This document shows, one piece after another, positions 9,563 to 40,800 of a stretch of DNA of 64,000 nt. The notes below the pieces were generated by a model. That model saw only the letters and a program-made list of their open reading frames with translations. It was not told where the DNA came from and ran no database searches. Made by a program: the position numbers and the translations under genes. Each line of letters begins with the position of its first letter. Within the stretch, counting starts at the first letter, position 1. Source of the DNA: Pholis gunnellus (lineage: Eukaryota > Chordata > Actinopteri > Perciformes > Pholidae); the NCBI GenBank assembly GCA_910591455.2, contig OU342806.1:22466933-22530932 (forward strand), in the 5' to 3' direction.

Positions 9563-11901
9563 ATGATGAGGTGAGTAGCTGTTTCTGCATTTCATATCAT
9601 TGTTGGAGTAAATAATCAGTATCATTATGATTTATTTAATATCTTATCATTGTGTCCTACAACAAAAAATATGAACATTATGGATCCTTCAAGTCATTGA
9701 TGATGTATTCAAACACTGTTGTTCAGTCACATCTTCTCCTTCCTTCATTCCCTCCTTTCTGTCTTTAGGCTACTACTTTTATCCCTCCTGTGTTTCTTCA
9801 GTCTTGCCTTTTAGTCAGTGCCACAGGGATTTAAAACCCTTTTTCTTAACAATTATTACTGATCAGTTGTTTTCTTGAAGTTTAATCCCACACTTCCAGT
9901 AATATAATTCTGGTGGACAAATGTGAAATGTTGTTGTTGTTGAATTATTTTATTCTGCTGACTTCCCTTCTCTCTGTGGCTCACATCCATTTCTTTACTT
10001 TTCTTCCTTCCGGCCTTCCATCCTTGCCTCCTCCTTTACCTCTTTCAGCCATCTTTTCTTTCTCTCTTCTGTCGTTCTGCCCCCCTTTTTTCCTCTCCTC
10101 CTGCCTCACTCGGTTTCTTCCTTCCTCACAGACGCCATCTTTCAATACTAATTTATGTATTCATTGCATACGTCGTCTACCTTTGTGTATTTTTTTCAGC
10201 CTGTTTCTTCTTGTCCTCCATGGTTTTATATTTTGTTCTTTTATTACTCCTTCCTTATTTCATTTCTCACCATTTAATGCACCCTACTCTATTTTTCATT
10301 CCCCCCTCCGATCCTTCCTCACTTCCTTTTTTTTTCTTACTGCCGTTCAAATCAAACCACCGTACACAACCAGACACAGTATGTGTAGTGAAATTATGTT
10401 GTGTTCAGATCAAGGAAGCAGCTAACAGATTCATTATTATATTATTTGCTTCCAGGAATTCAATGCTCCTTACTCCAGTTCCATGTTCGTCCCTTCCTCA
10501 ACATGAAATGAACAATGATTATCCAAACATAGCACGCCTCTGAGCATATTATATTAACCTAGTGATGTGTTTTAATATTTATCATTTTTATTCCCCATCA
10601 GTGCTGCTCAGAGTCAAACAACACTGGTCTCAAAACTGGAGGCCCTGCAGTGCCACTTTACCTGGGATCTGGACCCCAGCAAGACCAATTTTTTACGTCT
10701 CAGCGACACGCTGGTGGACATCGGCACGGAGGAGGGAAACTGTTGGCTGGGTCACATTTACAACCTGAGGGGGTTCATTCAGTACAAGCTGGGCCTCACT
10801 GAAGACGCTCAGAGTTTCTTCAACAAGGCTGCAGAGGCCTTCCGCCAGATGAGAAAAGCAGATGACGGTCCCTGGTTAGTGGTGAACTACGGGAACCTGG
10901 CTTGGCTGCACCACCACCTGGGAGACCAAGCAGAGAGCGAGGCTTACCTGTCCAAGGTTGAAGCCCTGATGGAGAAATACCCATCTCCACCGCAGGACGA
11001 GCTCCATGCAGAGATCTACGCTGAAAAAGCCTGGACCCTGATGAAGTTCAGCGGAGACAGAGAGCTGGTTGCAGATTACTTCCAGAAAGCCATCAGGATG
11101 CACCCGGACATGGTGGAGTGGAACACCAGTCACGTCATGGGGTTAGCGAGTGCTTTTAAGCACAGCAAGACAGGGCTGGAGGCTGACGTCTTGGAGAAAA
11201 TAAGAGTCGCCAAGGAACAGGATCCAGAGAACTTGTACCTCGCTGCTTACTACCTTGAGCAACGTGCAAAGAAAGGAGAAGAAGTTGAGGATGAAGCACG
11301 TGAGTTAGCTGGAAAGGTTTTGAGAAATCCTGTCAGCAGCCACAGTGGTATGAAAGCAATACTAAGGGTTTACCGACACTATGTATCTATTGATGAGGCC
11401 ATTGATTTGGCAGAGAAGGCTCTGGAAAACCATCCAGATGTGCGTTATCTGAAGAGATGTGCTGCACTCACTCTCAAATGGAAGATCTTTCTTTCCAGTG
11501 ACAGTCGCCCAAAGCAAAGCATGATAGACAGAGCAATCAGCCTCTATGAGGAGGTGATTTCTCTTTACCCTGGTTCTTCATTTGTGAAGAAAGTAGACCT
11601 GGCAAACATATACGCGAAGTCCAAGCAGGCTAAAGCTGAGCAGATGTACCAGGAACTGCTAGAAATTGATCTGGAACCTGCAGACAAACAGCTGCTTTAC
11701 AACCACTATGCAAAATATTTATACTACAATCGACAGGATCACAACAAGTCAATAAAATATCACATGAAGGCGGCAGCGATACCGCACCAATCCTTCTATC
11801 GTGGGAACAGCATCGAAGCTCTGGAGAAGATTAAAAATAAACGCAGGAACCCAATGTGGAGAGAAATAGAGGAGTTTCTGGAAAACCTGCAGGAGCCATA
11901 G
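9563..11901 (+). CDS. Interferon-induced protein with tetratricopeptide repeats (IFIT-like), copy 2
   Basis: Exons are 9563-9570 (ATGATGAG, donor GTGAG) and 10602-11901 (acceptor CCCCATCAG). The product starts MMSAAQSQTT and is 435 aa. The reading frame is open from the acceptor, so the true start is exon 1 and not an internal codon. TPR-type repeats run the whole length, as in copy 1. I count about 10 amino-acid differences from copy 1 in the first 230 residues but about 35 in the last 205. The protein ends NLQEP, about 7 residues shorter. The role, cytosolic non-self RNA recognition after interferon induction, is inferred from the family. Confidence 0.9.
9571..10601 (+). other. IFIT copy 2 intron
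   Basis: Homologous to the copy 1 intron and pyrimidine-rich, with about 150 extra bases at 10360-10555 not found in copy 1. The frames in it are artefacts. Confidence 0.75.
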
Positions 11902-11938
11902 TGGTTTCTTTACAACACTGATCCTGAATCAGGAACAA

Positions 11939-11944
11939 AATAAA
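11939..11944 (+). terminator. Poly(A) signal, IFIT copy 2
   Basis: AATAAA lies 37 bp after the stop codon, matching the first AATAAA after the copy 1 stop. Confidence 0.55.
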
Positions 11945-12263
11945 TTCATTGCATTACCTAAAAAAAAGCTGTATCCTTTATAAGGGCCGGTGTCTGCAAG
12001 ATTTTACACTTTAGTAGTTAATGGAAGACAAAAGCTTTTAAAAATGATATAAAAAAAACTATATATTTGTCGGAAGTAGTACACTCGATTTGTACGACAG
12101 GCTGAATCGTTCAATAACACTGGTCTTTTAAATAACATCCACTGTGAGGTCTAAATGTCATCACCATTATTCAACATCACATGGTTTATTACAATAGATT
12201 TTGATCAGATGTGTTGATTATATTCCTGTTTTTTTTTCCCTCTTAGCACTGTATTCTAAGAAC

Positions 12264-12451
12264 AGTTTATGTAAGAACATTACTATTACTACTACTACTG
12301 GTATGTGAAATCTGCTTCGCTGTATGTCTTTGAGTCGTGGAAATATAACATTCTCTAATAATGTAATAGTACATTTGATGCCTGTAACCTGAATATAACA
12401 GCAGATGCAGTTTATGGAGTTTATGTAAGAACATTACTATTACTACTACTA
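12264..12451. repeat. Short direct repeat flanking the ERV LTR start
   Basis: GTTTATGTAAGAACATTACT plus a CTA run occurs at about 12264-12298 and again at about 12419-12451, just before the LTR. The CTA run blurs any target-site duplication. Confidence 0.5.
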
Positions 12452-12861
12452 TGTTGAAGAAAATCATCATATAAATGCTGAAAACAACAGTTGGTTTTAT
12501 AACAGATAGTTCCTTGAAATAAGAACGTCAGTAGCTCCTAGAACGACGGCGTCAGGAAACCTGGATGGGTAAGATAAACACTTCCTGTACGCACACCAAA
12601 TGTTCTGTCAAATTGGTCTGATATCTGATTCAGACGTGGACAGAAAGAACATACCATATTTGGAGAGCGAGATGTGCTTTGGTTGTGGTTCAACCAGCTG
12701 GTTTGATTGGTGGAAGGTGACATAAGGGGGCTGAAGTTCGACTATAAGTGTAAGAACGCAAGAACTAATACTTTGGATCTGTTGTAAGTTGCCTTGTGCT
12801 CATTAAAACACTTCCGGCTGCCTTGCAACTCTAATTCAACGTCTCTTCTCGTCATTTTGCA
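12452..12861 (+). mobile_element. 5' LTR of a degraded endogenous retrovirus
   Basis: The LTR runs from TGTTGAAG to TTTTGCA. TATAAG lies at 12744-12749 and ATTAAA at 12802-12807, giving the expected U3-R-U5 order. Four bases later, TGGTGCCCAACGTGG (12866-12880) resembles a tRNA-Lys primer-binding site with one change from the usual TGGCGCCCAACGTGG. No 3' LTR is seen, so the provirus is truncated. Confidence 0.7.
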
Positions 12862-12865
12862 TAAT

Positions 12866-12880
12866 TGGTGCCCAACGTGG
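12866..12880 (+). other. Retroviral primer-binding site (tRNA-Lys-like)
   Basis: TGGTGCCCAACGTGG directly follows the LTR. It differs at one base from the Lys-type primer site known from lentiviruses and foamy viruses. Confidence 0.7.
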
Positions 12881-13055
12881 TTCCCCCCCCCCCACCTTCC
12901 TGTTTGGCTCCCTAGTGGTGATTGTTGGCTGAACGCTGAGTGATTGTTGAGTGACGCAGCCTGTAGCTGCACATGAGGAGTAAAAGCCATCATTCATAGA
13001 GACATTGATCATAGTATGTTCCTAAATAACCTGAAGTGAAGAACCTCAATATCCT

Positions 13056-14940
13056 TTGTGTGAGGATATGGAACTAAGAATCAAGGATGACAAACCAAAA
13101 GATAAAAGCAAGAAACGTCTGCAGAAAAGAGAACTAGAAACAATTAAATTGTTTAAGATTATAGGTCATCGCTACAGGAAAAATGTAAGAGAAGCAAAAG
13201 CAGACACATTGGAAGAGCTGCAGGACTATTTGAAAACTGCAGGAATTTATCCATCAATTGCAGGAACTGTTAACATTAATGGAGACTTTGAAGTTAAAGA
13301 CACTAATGTGCCTCTAATGACGCACCACACTCCCCCACACAGTTCTTCTGCTCCCAATTCAGCCCACTATTCCAGTTTCAAACTCGATTTGAACCACACT
13401 TCAAAAATAGAAGAACAAACGCCAAAATTCTGCAGCACTGGAAGAAAAGGGAAAGCAACAAAAGCATCACGAATATTAGATTGTTATGTGGGACGAAACG
13501 AGACCACAGGGATGGAGGAGAGAGTCTTACTGGCTGGGTATGGAACAGTATGGAGGGGGAGAACAGAGAGACTCGAGAGGAGAGTTAATTCGGACCATGA
13601 TTAATGAAATGGATGAAGAGGTAGATGAATGTCACAATCATGCAAACGCCGCGATCCGACAGCTAGAGAAACAAATAGAGAAGAGCCACAGGGAGGTTTG
13701 TGAGAAAAGGAGGGCAGAAGGAAAGATAGTAGGACTAGCAGGGGCACACAAAAAGGGAGGAATAACAGGCAAAGCTGATGATCTGAGATACAGACCCGAC
13801 ATACACGCAGCAGACAGGTTCACCCATGGGCAGTATCCTGTCTTGATAAGAGGAACTCAGGGGCATTATATACCTTGGCAAACACTCGACCTTGCAGGAC
13901 TGATTTCCAGGCTACCTGACAGTCATGAGGGGGCTGGTAAGTGGATCAGGGTTTTGAGGAGGAAACGGTTGGTAAAATGCTAGCCTTGGGAGACATTAAG
14001 GCTGTGTGGGCACAGAGTCTTGGAGTGTCCACTATGGAAAATATTTTACGCAATAGCGGAAATACTTGGATGGCCGATCCTATGGCAGATGGGACTGCGT
14101 ACAGGGCTGGGTTATGGGCGGCCTTGAGGGTGGAGTACCCTACCAAAATAGATCCCAAATCATTGAAGGGGGAGCTTCTGGCAGAGACTGTGAATGCAGC
14201 TGCATATAGTACCAAACAGCTGAAAAGATGGAAACAAGAGACAGGAGGAGGAGGCTGAGAGCAGCCCTGTCTTAATGACTTTGTTCAGGAACGCAGGTAT
14301 TGAAGCCCTGACAACTCCGGTGCAAAGCAGACTGGAGGATGTAGTGGGACCGACTTCAATGCCTCACCGACCATTAAGTGATCACGTGGTGCACGCTATA
14401 GAGAAATATAGGAAGGATGAGGAGGAGAAAATGAAAGAGCAAGAGAGAAGTCTTCAGCGAAAATTAGCAAAGCTGCATCTCAGTGACTTGCAAAACAGAA
14501 ACAAAATAAAGACCCAAGCTCCACTGGTAAATGACACTACTAACAATGCAATGCCAACTGCACCTGATGCACAACCATCATTCGTGCAGCCGCCCGCTGT
14601 TGTCAATGTTTATTCACCACAGCCAAACGCACAACAACGAAATGGGGCAATGAGACCACCGTTTGCTCGCCCTCGCTGGGAAGGTCAAAGAGGACCACCT
14701 TCTTTCCAGATTGGCCAACGCAGGCGTCCCCCGCCGGGGGGGGGGGGGCTGGGGGTGTGGAGAGACCGGCCATTAACCAGTAAAGCCATGGGCAGGTCCA
14801 AAATATGGTTACTAGGGGTGCCCAGAGAGGGTCAGAATCCAACTATCACCTGATAGAGCTGATGAAGAACCCATGCTACAGGTTCAATTAGAAGGCAGCC
14901 AACACACATGGTCGACATAGTGGTTTTAACGACACTGGTT
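13056..14940 (+). pseudogene. Broken retroviral gag and start of protease (ERV)
   Basis: Four overlapping frames (13056-13604, 13486-13983, 13941-14258, 14275-14853) read in turn as matrix-like, capsid-like (QYPVLIRGTQGHYIPW, LGDIKAVWAQSLG) and basic nucleocapsid segments, so at least three frameshifts separate them. A degraded CCHC knuckle (WGCGETGH near 14750-14773, first Cys lost beside a G-run) sits in another frame. That frame runs into a protease-like start (EEPMLQVQLEGSQHTW, about 14860-14925) and then stops. No reverse transcriptase, integrase or env follows. The copy cannot make a functional protein. The class is unassigned. Confidence 0.75.
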
Positions 14941-15061
14941 CTAAAATGTTTTGTGGTCGGTTGGTCCAGAAGGTAGTAACACTCGACCCAGAACGCGTAA
15001 TATATGATCATCTCATTGTTGGTTCTTGATCTTTTTATGACGAAGAAATATACAGTACATT

Positions 15062-15165
15062 GTGTCTTCAAGATTTTACACTATAGTACAGTTAATGGAA
15101 GACAATCTAAAAAACGATACATTTGTATGAAAGGCTGAATCATTCATTAAACCTGTTAAGATTAA
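15062..15165 (+). pseudogene. Fossil IFIT 3' untranslated region (third copy)
   Basis: The segment GTGTCTTCAAGATTTTACAC...AGTTAATGGAAGACAA...AGGCTGAATCATTCATTAAA matches the 3'UTRs of both IFIT genes (5610-5690 and 11990-12120). No IFIT coding sequence precedes it. The degraded ERV occupies that position. Confidence 0.65.
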
Positions 15166-15411
15166 TTATTTAGTCATTTATTATTGACAAGCTTATTGGA
15201 GATGTTTAAAGGTATCATTAAGACCAATTTAGCATTCTTACACTACAGTGCAGCATGTAAACCGAAAAAAACTGCTGTAATGTTTTTTGCATGTTATTTT
15301 ACCTGAAAGTTCCTTGTAAATAAAATCCCAGGAGCATCAATTCAGAAGTTGTGGGTCCTAATCTTCCTCAGGAATCAACTTCCAAAAACACAAAACTAAT
15401 GAATCAGGGTC

Positions 15412-15417
15412 TTTATT
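15412..15417 (-). terminator. prpf38a: Poly(A) signal, prpf38a
   Basis: TTTATT on the plus strand gives AATAAA on the minus strand, about 380 bases after the prpf38a stop codon. Confidence 0.5.
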
Positions 15418-15794
15418 TTCCGACAAATGTGTGGAGCTCAGTCTTAACATACAGAAACACATGTTCTACATTTACACAGATCCAAAAGTGATCGATAATG
15501 GCCAGAACCTTCTGAAAACAGGGAATACTATTGGATTTGTTTCTCTCTCAAAGGGTTGGAACCACAAAATGAGAGTGAAGGGCTGCAGATGGGTGATTAG
15601 ATACTGTACATACACACTGCTGAAACCCGAGGGCTTTGCATTGTCACACCTTACAGACAGGTCAGTGGTCCAACAGCTTAAGTGGAAATGACTTGTAAAA
15701 TAAAAATAAAAAATGATCATCGCATTTCGTACAATAGTTAGAGGCAAAGCTCTCAGACAGTTCAGAGGTAAAGTAAAAAAAGAGGAAAGGGAGA

Positions 15795-19845
<4,051 letters not shown>

Positions 19846-20659
19846 CGGAATGAATAATGAATTACTCGGCTAGCATGGGCAGAACAGCGACAGCCTGCGA
19901 TCCAACACCGGAAACAGTTTAACAGACACTTCCTGTATTGTATTTTTCAGAATGAGAGCGTCATTCTCAGAATTGGCCTGCACGTGTCGCTGTTTCTCTG
20001 CGTAGAGAATGCTCAGCCGACTGGTCTATTTATTAAAACCGAACCAATAACCATAGAAACGGATGTGCAAGAAGAGAACAGGTAAATAAAATCACACTGT
20101 TACAAATATACTTGATATGAATACATTATAGGATTATAAAAAATAACTTTGATAAATTATTTTTAAATAAGCCCGATGGTAACATTTCATTTGTACCAAA
20201 TACAAAAAAGAGCTCCACAATCAAAATGCTACTAAACATAATTAAAATGATAGCATTATAACAATGTGAGACTTATACTAGTTTCATATATTTGCAGTTA
20301 TTTATTTCTGACTTTATCTTTCCACCTGGGCGTATTATTTATTATATATTTTATAGAATATAAACTCATGATGTAATACACTCCAGTCCACTAGAGGGCA
20401 GCAATGGGCCATTGACGGTTCTTTGCAGCATGCCATTAAAACGAGAGAAGAAGAAAAACGGAAACTACGCAATTTTCGCGCGAAACCTCTGAATGGTGCT
20501 GTGTGTCGTCTGAAGACTTGGTCCTTTAAACGTTTCCTCTATTTCGATGCGGGGTTTGAATTAAAGCAGATAAACGGACGAAGACAAGTCATCGTGTTGT
20601 CCTGATTATTGTTTGTGTTGTTGTATCTGAGCTCGTGCAGCAGACCGTGAGGACACAGG
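19846..20659. promoter_or_regulatory. Bidirectional prpf38a/orc1 promoter region
   Basis: The two start codons face away from each other across 814 bases. ETS-like CACCGGAAAC (about 19906) and ACTTCCTG (about 19928) lie close to prpf38a, and an E2F palindrome lies close to orc1. The middle (20090-20400) is AT-rich with no other feature seen. Confidence 0.7.
20474..20485. promoter_or_regulatory. Perfect palindromic E2F site of orc1
   Basis: TTTCGCGCGAAA lies 175 bp upstream of the orc1 ATG. E2F control of ORC1 at G1/S is established in mammals; use of this site is inferred. Confidence 0.75.
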
Positions 20660-35994
<15,335 letters not shown>

Positions 35995-36306
35995 ATGAGG
36001 GTCCTCCTCAGACTCCTTTTATCTGGACCACGTGATAAATGGTTACCCGAGTTATACACACTGAAATGACTGAAATCAAACAGAATTCTGGTTTTAAACC
36101 TTTAATTACTTTGTGTGTAAACTCCTCAATCTACTCGGATTAAGACAATACCACACTTTGAGCAGAGGGATGTATTTGGAGTCAGTTATTTTTACATTGT
36201 CTTTATTTTTTTGTGATGTCCCCAGTTTAAAATGAGATTTTGCTCTTGAGTTATTTTTAACGTTGTACAGTGCATCTTATTTTTATGTTTCAGTACCTGA
36301 ATATGC

Positions 36307-36312
36307 AATAAA
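36307..36312 (+). terminator. orc1: Poly(A) signal, orc1
   Basis: AATAAA lies 313 bases after the orc1 stop codon. Confidence 0.75.
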
Positions 36313-36474
36313 ACTCCATCTTTAATATAAACCACCCTTTAATTATTTTTCTTGCAGTGATGATATGAATACAGATGCAGAGTAATTCTATCAAAAGAAC
36401 AAAACTAAAAGAATCAATGGAACAGATTTTTATGAAGTGTATTTGCTGTTATTGTATTTATTCAGAGGAGCAAG

Positions 36475-36790
36475 AAGCATCGCGTCTGTAGTTTTTGCAG
36501 TCCGTTTGATCTAGCGTCACTAACTTTACTTAGTAAAAGTACAAAAGTTAATAGTACCAAAAGCATAAGTATTAAGTACACAATGACCCTTTTCATAATA
36601 TACAGTATATTGCAGGATTGGATTATCATTAGTCGTGCATTCATGTGTTCATCCCTTAAATGTCGAACCTGGTAAAGGTGGAGTTATTTATTTAATCCTT
36701 ATCTAAGTTTAATATTTATCTATGCCATTAGATCATAATTATTTGTTTTATTATTAATCTGAACATGCAAATAAACTACATTTATCAAAT
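36475..36790. repeat. Interspersed repeat, second copy of the 21048 family
   Basis: TTTACTTAGTAAAAGTA...AGTACACAATGACCC...GTGTTCATCC...GGTAAAGGTGGAGTTATT follows the same order as 21060-21330. Confidence 0.6.
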
Positions 36791-37620
36791 ACACTGCTGC
36801 TAGTTCCTCACCACATCAGTAGAAATGGAGTCTGATGATACATCTGACTGTTATCAGACTAGAGGGACAAACGGCCACAGATTAATTTGTGGTGAAGTTA
36901 TCTGCAGCTTTTGGTTTCCTGCATTAGTCACATGAGCATCCACTCAATCAGATGAAGCAAGAGAAGAAGAGAGGGTGAGTAAAATCATTGCATATTAACC
37001 ATTACCAAATAATCCATGAATGTAGGTTTTTGTAAATCAAAGGATATTGTACCAGGTTTAAAATGTTTTTTTTCACCTGGAAACATTTTTTATGAGATAA
37101 CAAATAGCTGGTATCAGGCAGTTCCGCCCCTGCTTCGTGGTAACGTCCGCCCCTGGTTCTACTTCACGTGTGAGTTAGTTTCCATTGTGAATAATGAACA
37201 AGTGTGGAGTCTTCATCACCTTTTCATGGCTTTCCTAACGAGGGGCTCAAGTCACCACATCTCAAATACTGATACCAGAAAAAGGTGACTAAGGCTATGT
37301 TTACGATAAAGAGCGGTCCGTTGGTGGTTTACGTGGGATTTGAGAGTTCCAGAGAGATGGTTGGAAACTTCTTTGAAATAATGGGAGGAAACTGAAACCA
37401 CGATATGAAACTTTTCACCTTCAGTCCCTTGTGTTTTGACTCAAAACAATACCCAGTTTGTATATACAGTAAAATAAAGTGATACACGAGTATCTACTCC
37501 TGTTTCAGACTGTAAAATTATAACGGCTCCCACGAGGCTTTGCTTGCTTGTTAGTCAAATGTGATGACCAATTACATCGTATGAAAATGAAAAAAATGTA
37601 AACTTTAATGTCTGATGTGA
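36791..37620. other. Intergenic stretch between convergent genes
   Basis: No gene was recognised. TTTATT at 37621-37626 would be the AATAAA signal of the minus-strand gene that ends at 37857. Confidence 0.45.
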
Positions 37621-37856
37621 TTTATTTTCGTGTTACAAATTTAAATAGACACGGTGTATTTGATTGAGTTGCCTGATTTTTCATTATTGGATGGCCATTT
37701 CAAAGTTATAATAATACAATGATGAAAAGCTTAAACTGATCACACATTTTAATTAAAAAATTCATATAAATACCAGTTAATTTAAAAATGTAGATAATTA
37801 AAATTTCGATACAATTCTGGTTGAAGTATTATCAGAAGAAGTGGAGAGGTAAATGT

Positions 37857-40800
37857 CTACACTGGACATTCATCCTCAGGGTTCGGCTCACTGGAGTCCA
37901 CTGCAGGCTGCGCTCTGTGAACACAGGAGAGGTTAGAGATTAACCAACAACTCATTCAGTTTCATGTGGTCATGAAGAGGAAAACAGGGATACGATCATG
38001 TAAGGAGGACGATGTTTAATACCGACTGCTTTGTTTCACACTATGCATGCAGTACTTTCCTTCTTACCTTAGATAGTTTCTATATTTTCCATATTTCCAA
38101 GCAGCCAGCAAGAGGGATATTATGACTGGTACGAGGAGGAGGAGCAGCAGCCACCATTTCGATGCACCTATCAGCCACAGAAGAAACAGAGGAGAGACAT
38201 GAGCAGTGGTGGAATGTTACACTGTACATCTACTCAAATACTGTAACTAGGTACACATTTGAGGTACTTTTACTTTACCTGAGTTTACTTTTTAAGTTAC
38301 TTTCTACTTCTAGACAAAATCTCAGAGGCAAATAATATTTCTGGTCTGTGGCAGGTGTCGGAACTGTGGCAGGCGAGCGGCACTGTTCGGCACCCGAGCG
38401 GCACTAGTTCGGCAGCTGCCGAGCTGAGCGGGCAAAGCCACATTTCCTGAGAACACCCATTGTTACGACAGGTCAGCTACCATAAATCAGTTTTATGATT
38501 TTAGTTGAGTCACCGGAGCCAACCGAGAGTAACCACGTTGTACTTCTTTGTTTCTCATTCATTTTATTTAAGCATGATTTTGCTGGTTTTGCAACAAAAG
38601 GGAACATAATACACTCTTTCCAAATTATTACTTTTATAATCATTTACAACAATCGGCTAAAATAATGAAAATAAATCATCCGTTTTATTATCATTTAAAA
38701 GTATATATATAAAAACGTTTTAAAATTAAAACCCATAAAATCTCCAATCCAAAAATACATGTGTGAAAATATCTTCACTCTTCCTCTGCTTATATGTAGG
38801 TGTCATTAGTAGCCACAAGCTGCCAGTGCCAATAGTTGTCACAGGAGTGCCGCCAGCAGTCAGAGGGGTGCCAGAGGGTAATCATAAAACTGATTTATGG
38901 CAGCTGACCTCTCGTAACAACAAGAGGGTGTTTTCAGGAAATGTGGCTCCGCCCACTGCGGAACTTAAACTTTAACGGAGGGAAAATAAGACGCTGTAGA
39001 CATCTAAACGCTGATTGGCCAAGACTCCAAACGTCACATCAAAGATGTTTTATTGTGAAGATCACGAAATCACCTTTTCTCCTCGTCTGACTACAATCTG
39101 AGAAACGCTGGCTGGCCAGTTGACCCCCCCCCCCCCCCAAGAAAAACTACGAATCTACACGATTCACGTGGATGACTTATTTTTTATTCAAAACGGCGAA
39201 TTCCGCCGAAAAACGACAAGTTTGCAGGTATGGAAAATAATCCTTAGTTAATAGATCAAACTGAGCTCCAGAAAATCCTGCTTTTACGTAAATGCATGAG
39301 TGATAATAATCGAATGATATAATGTACGATAGTACAATACTATTAATATTAAAAGGTATAATATGCAACAATTTCCCCCAAAAATGTACTTACTTCTAAA
39401 ACAGTAATCCCTCTCACTCATCACGTACGACTCACTACAAGTGTGTGGTGGTGTCTGTATCCCTCTGCCTGCATTTTCTCTTTTCTTATTATTTTGCTGT
39501 GTTCAGGACGTTTCTGGGCGACAGCAAAGAGATTTTGAATCCCCACGTGGGGATGTAACCCCCGGCCAATAAGCAGGGTGTGCAGCCCGCTCTCATTCCC
39601 AGCTCAAACATCGCGGCTTTGCCAGGCCCCTCAGCGTACTGATGCTAAAAGTGTGCCACTCCTTAGCGTGTAATACAAAGCATTAGACGACAGTGTGTTA
39701 CATTGCTGTGTGTTTTTATGTGCTTCTGCGTGTAGGCTATGTGTTTTAACCTCTCTGCTGCGTGTACCGGTGTTACGTGCCTACTGGTTTTTGAACCTAC
39801 TGGTTTCCCTTCCGTGCGTGTGTTGTGTTCGCTTAAAAGCAGCAGCTGTTTCCTGCCGCTGTCGGCTGATTCGTCACACATTCACAAACATATTGCTGGA
39901 GATCTATATACCACATCCTATATCAATTGCGGGGATTACGATTGTATAAGTGAGCACTACATCACAGCCACGTATGAAGAAATACATTGAAGAAAATATA
40001 TTTATGGAAAGATCGCAACAACCTGGTTTCGAACCCTGTCCAGCAAAATAATAAAACTCCCTAAGGCGGTCGCGCTACGCACTCCGCCACCGCTAGTTGA
40101 TTGTTTCAAAGATATCTATTTATTTATTCATGAAGTCACACCATGTCAATACCCAGGAAACGTTTTGGTCTATGGTGAACTGAGACAACTGGTTACCTGG
40201 GGGCGTATCTTCAAAAGGTGCATCACAGACGTAAAATCCGAAAATACACAGCATGCACCTTACTTCTGGGTCTCGGAATGGGAGCCACTGTATTTCACTA
40301 TAACATTACAAGACACATACAATATGTAGAATGACCCTGTAAATCACTACGTCCATTTCTTCATTGTTTTGTGGATAGAACATTACTGATATTTCATTCT
40401 TCCTGTATAGCTTAGTGTTCGCAAATGAGTATTTTCACGGTACAACCGTCACTGTATAATCGTCACAAATGTACATTTGTTTTTGTCAAAATGCGTGGGT
40501 GGTGTCTGGGCAAAGCCTCGCGAAAAAGCTTTGATAAAAAGGTTTGGAAGTGTTCGAAGATACGCCCCCAGGTAACCAGTTGTCTCAGTTCACCGTAGAC
40601 CAAAACGTTTTCTGGGTATTAACATGGTGTGACTTCATGAATAAATAAATGAATATCTTTGAAACAATCAAGTAGCGGTGGCGGAGTGCGTAGCGCAACC
40701 GCCTTAGGGAGTTATATTATTTTGCTGGACAGGGTTCGAAACCAGGTTGTTGCGATCTTTCCATAAATGTATTTTCTTCAATGTATTTCTTCATACGTGG

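Noticed and set aside
10714..10716. Internal start for IFIT copy 2
   Set aside because: The frame is open from the acceptor at 10602 and joins exon 1, so the protein is full length.
40675..40750. Functional tRNA gene
   Set aside because: Boxes A and B are present but the T and acceptor stems do not pair, and the twin copy lies inside an inverted repeat.
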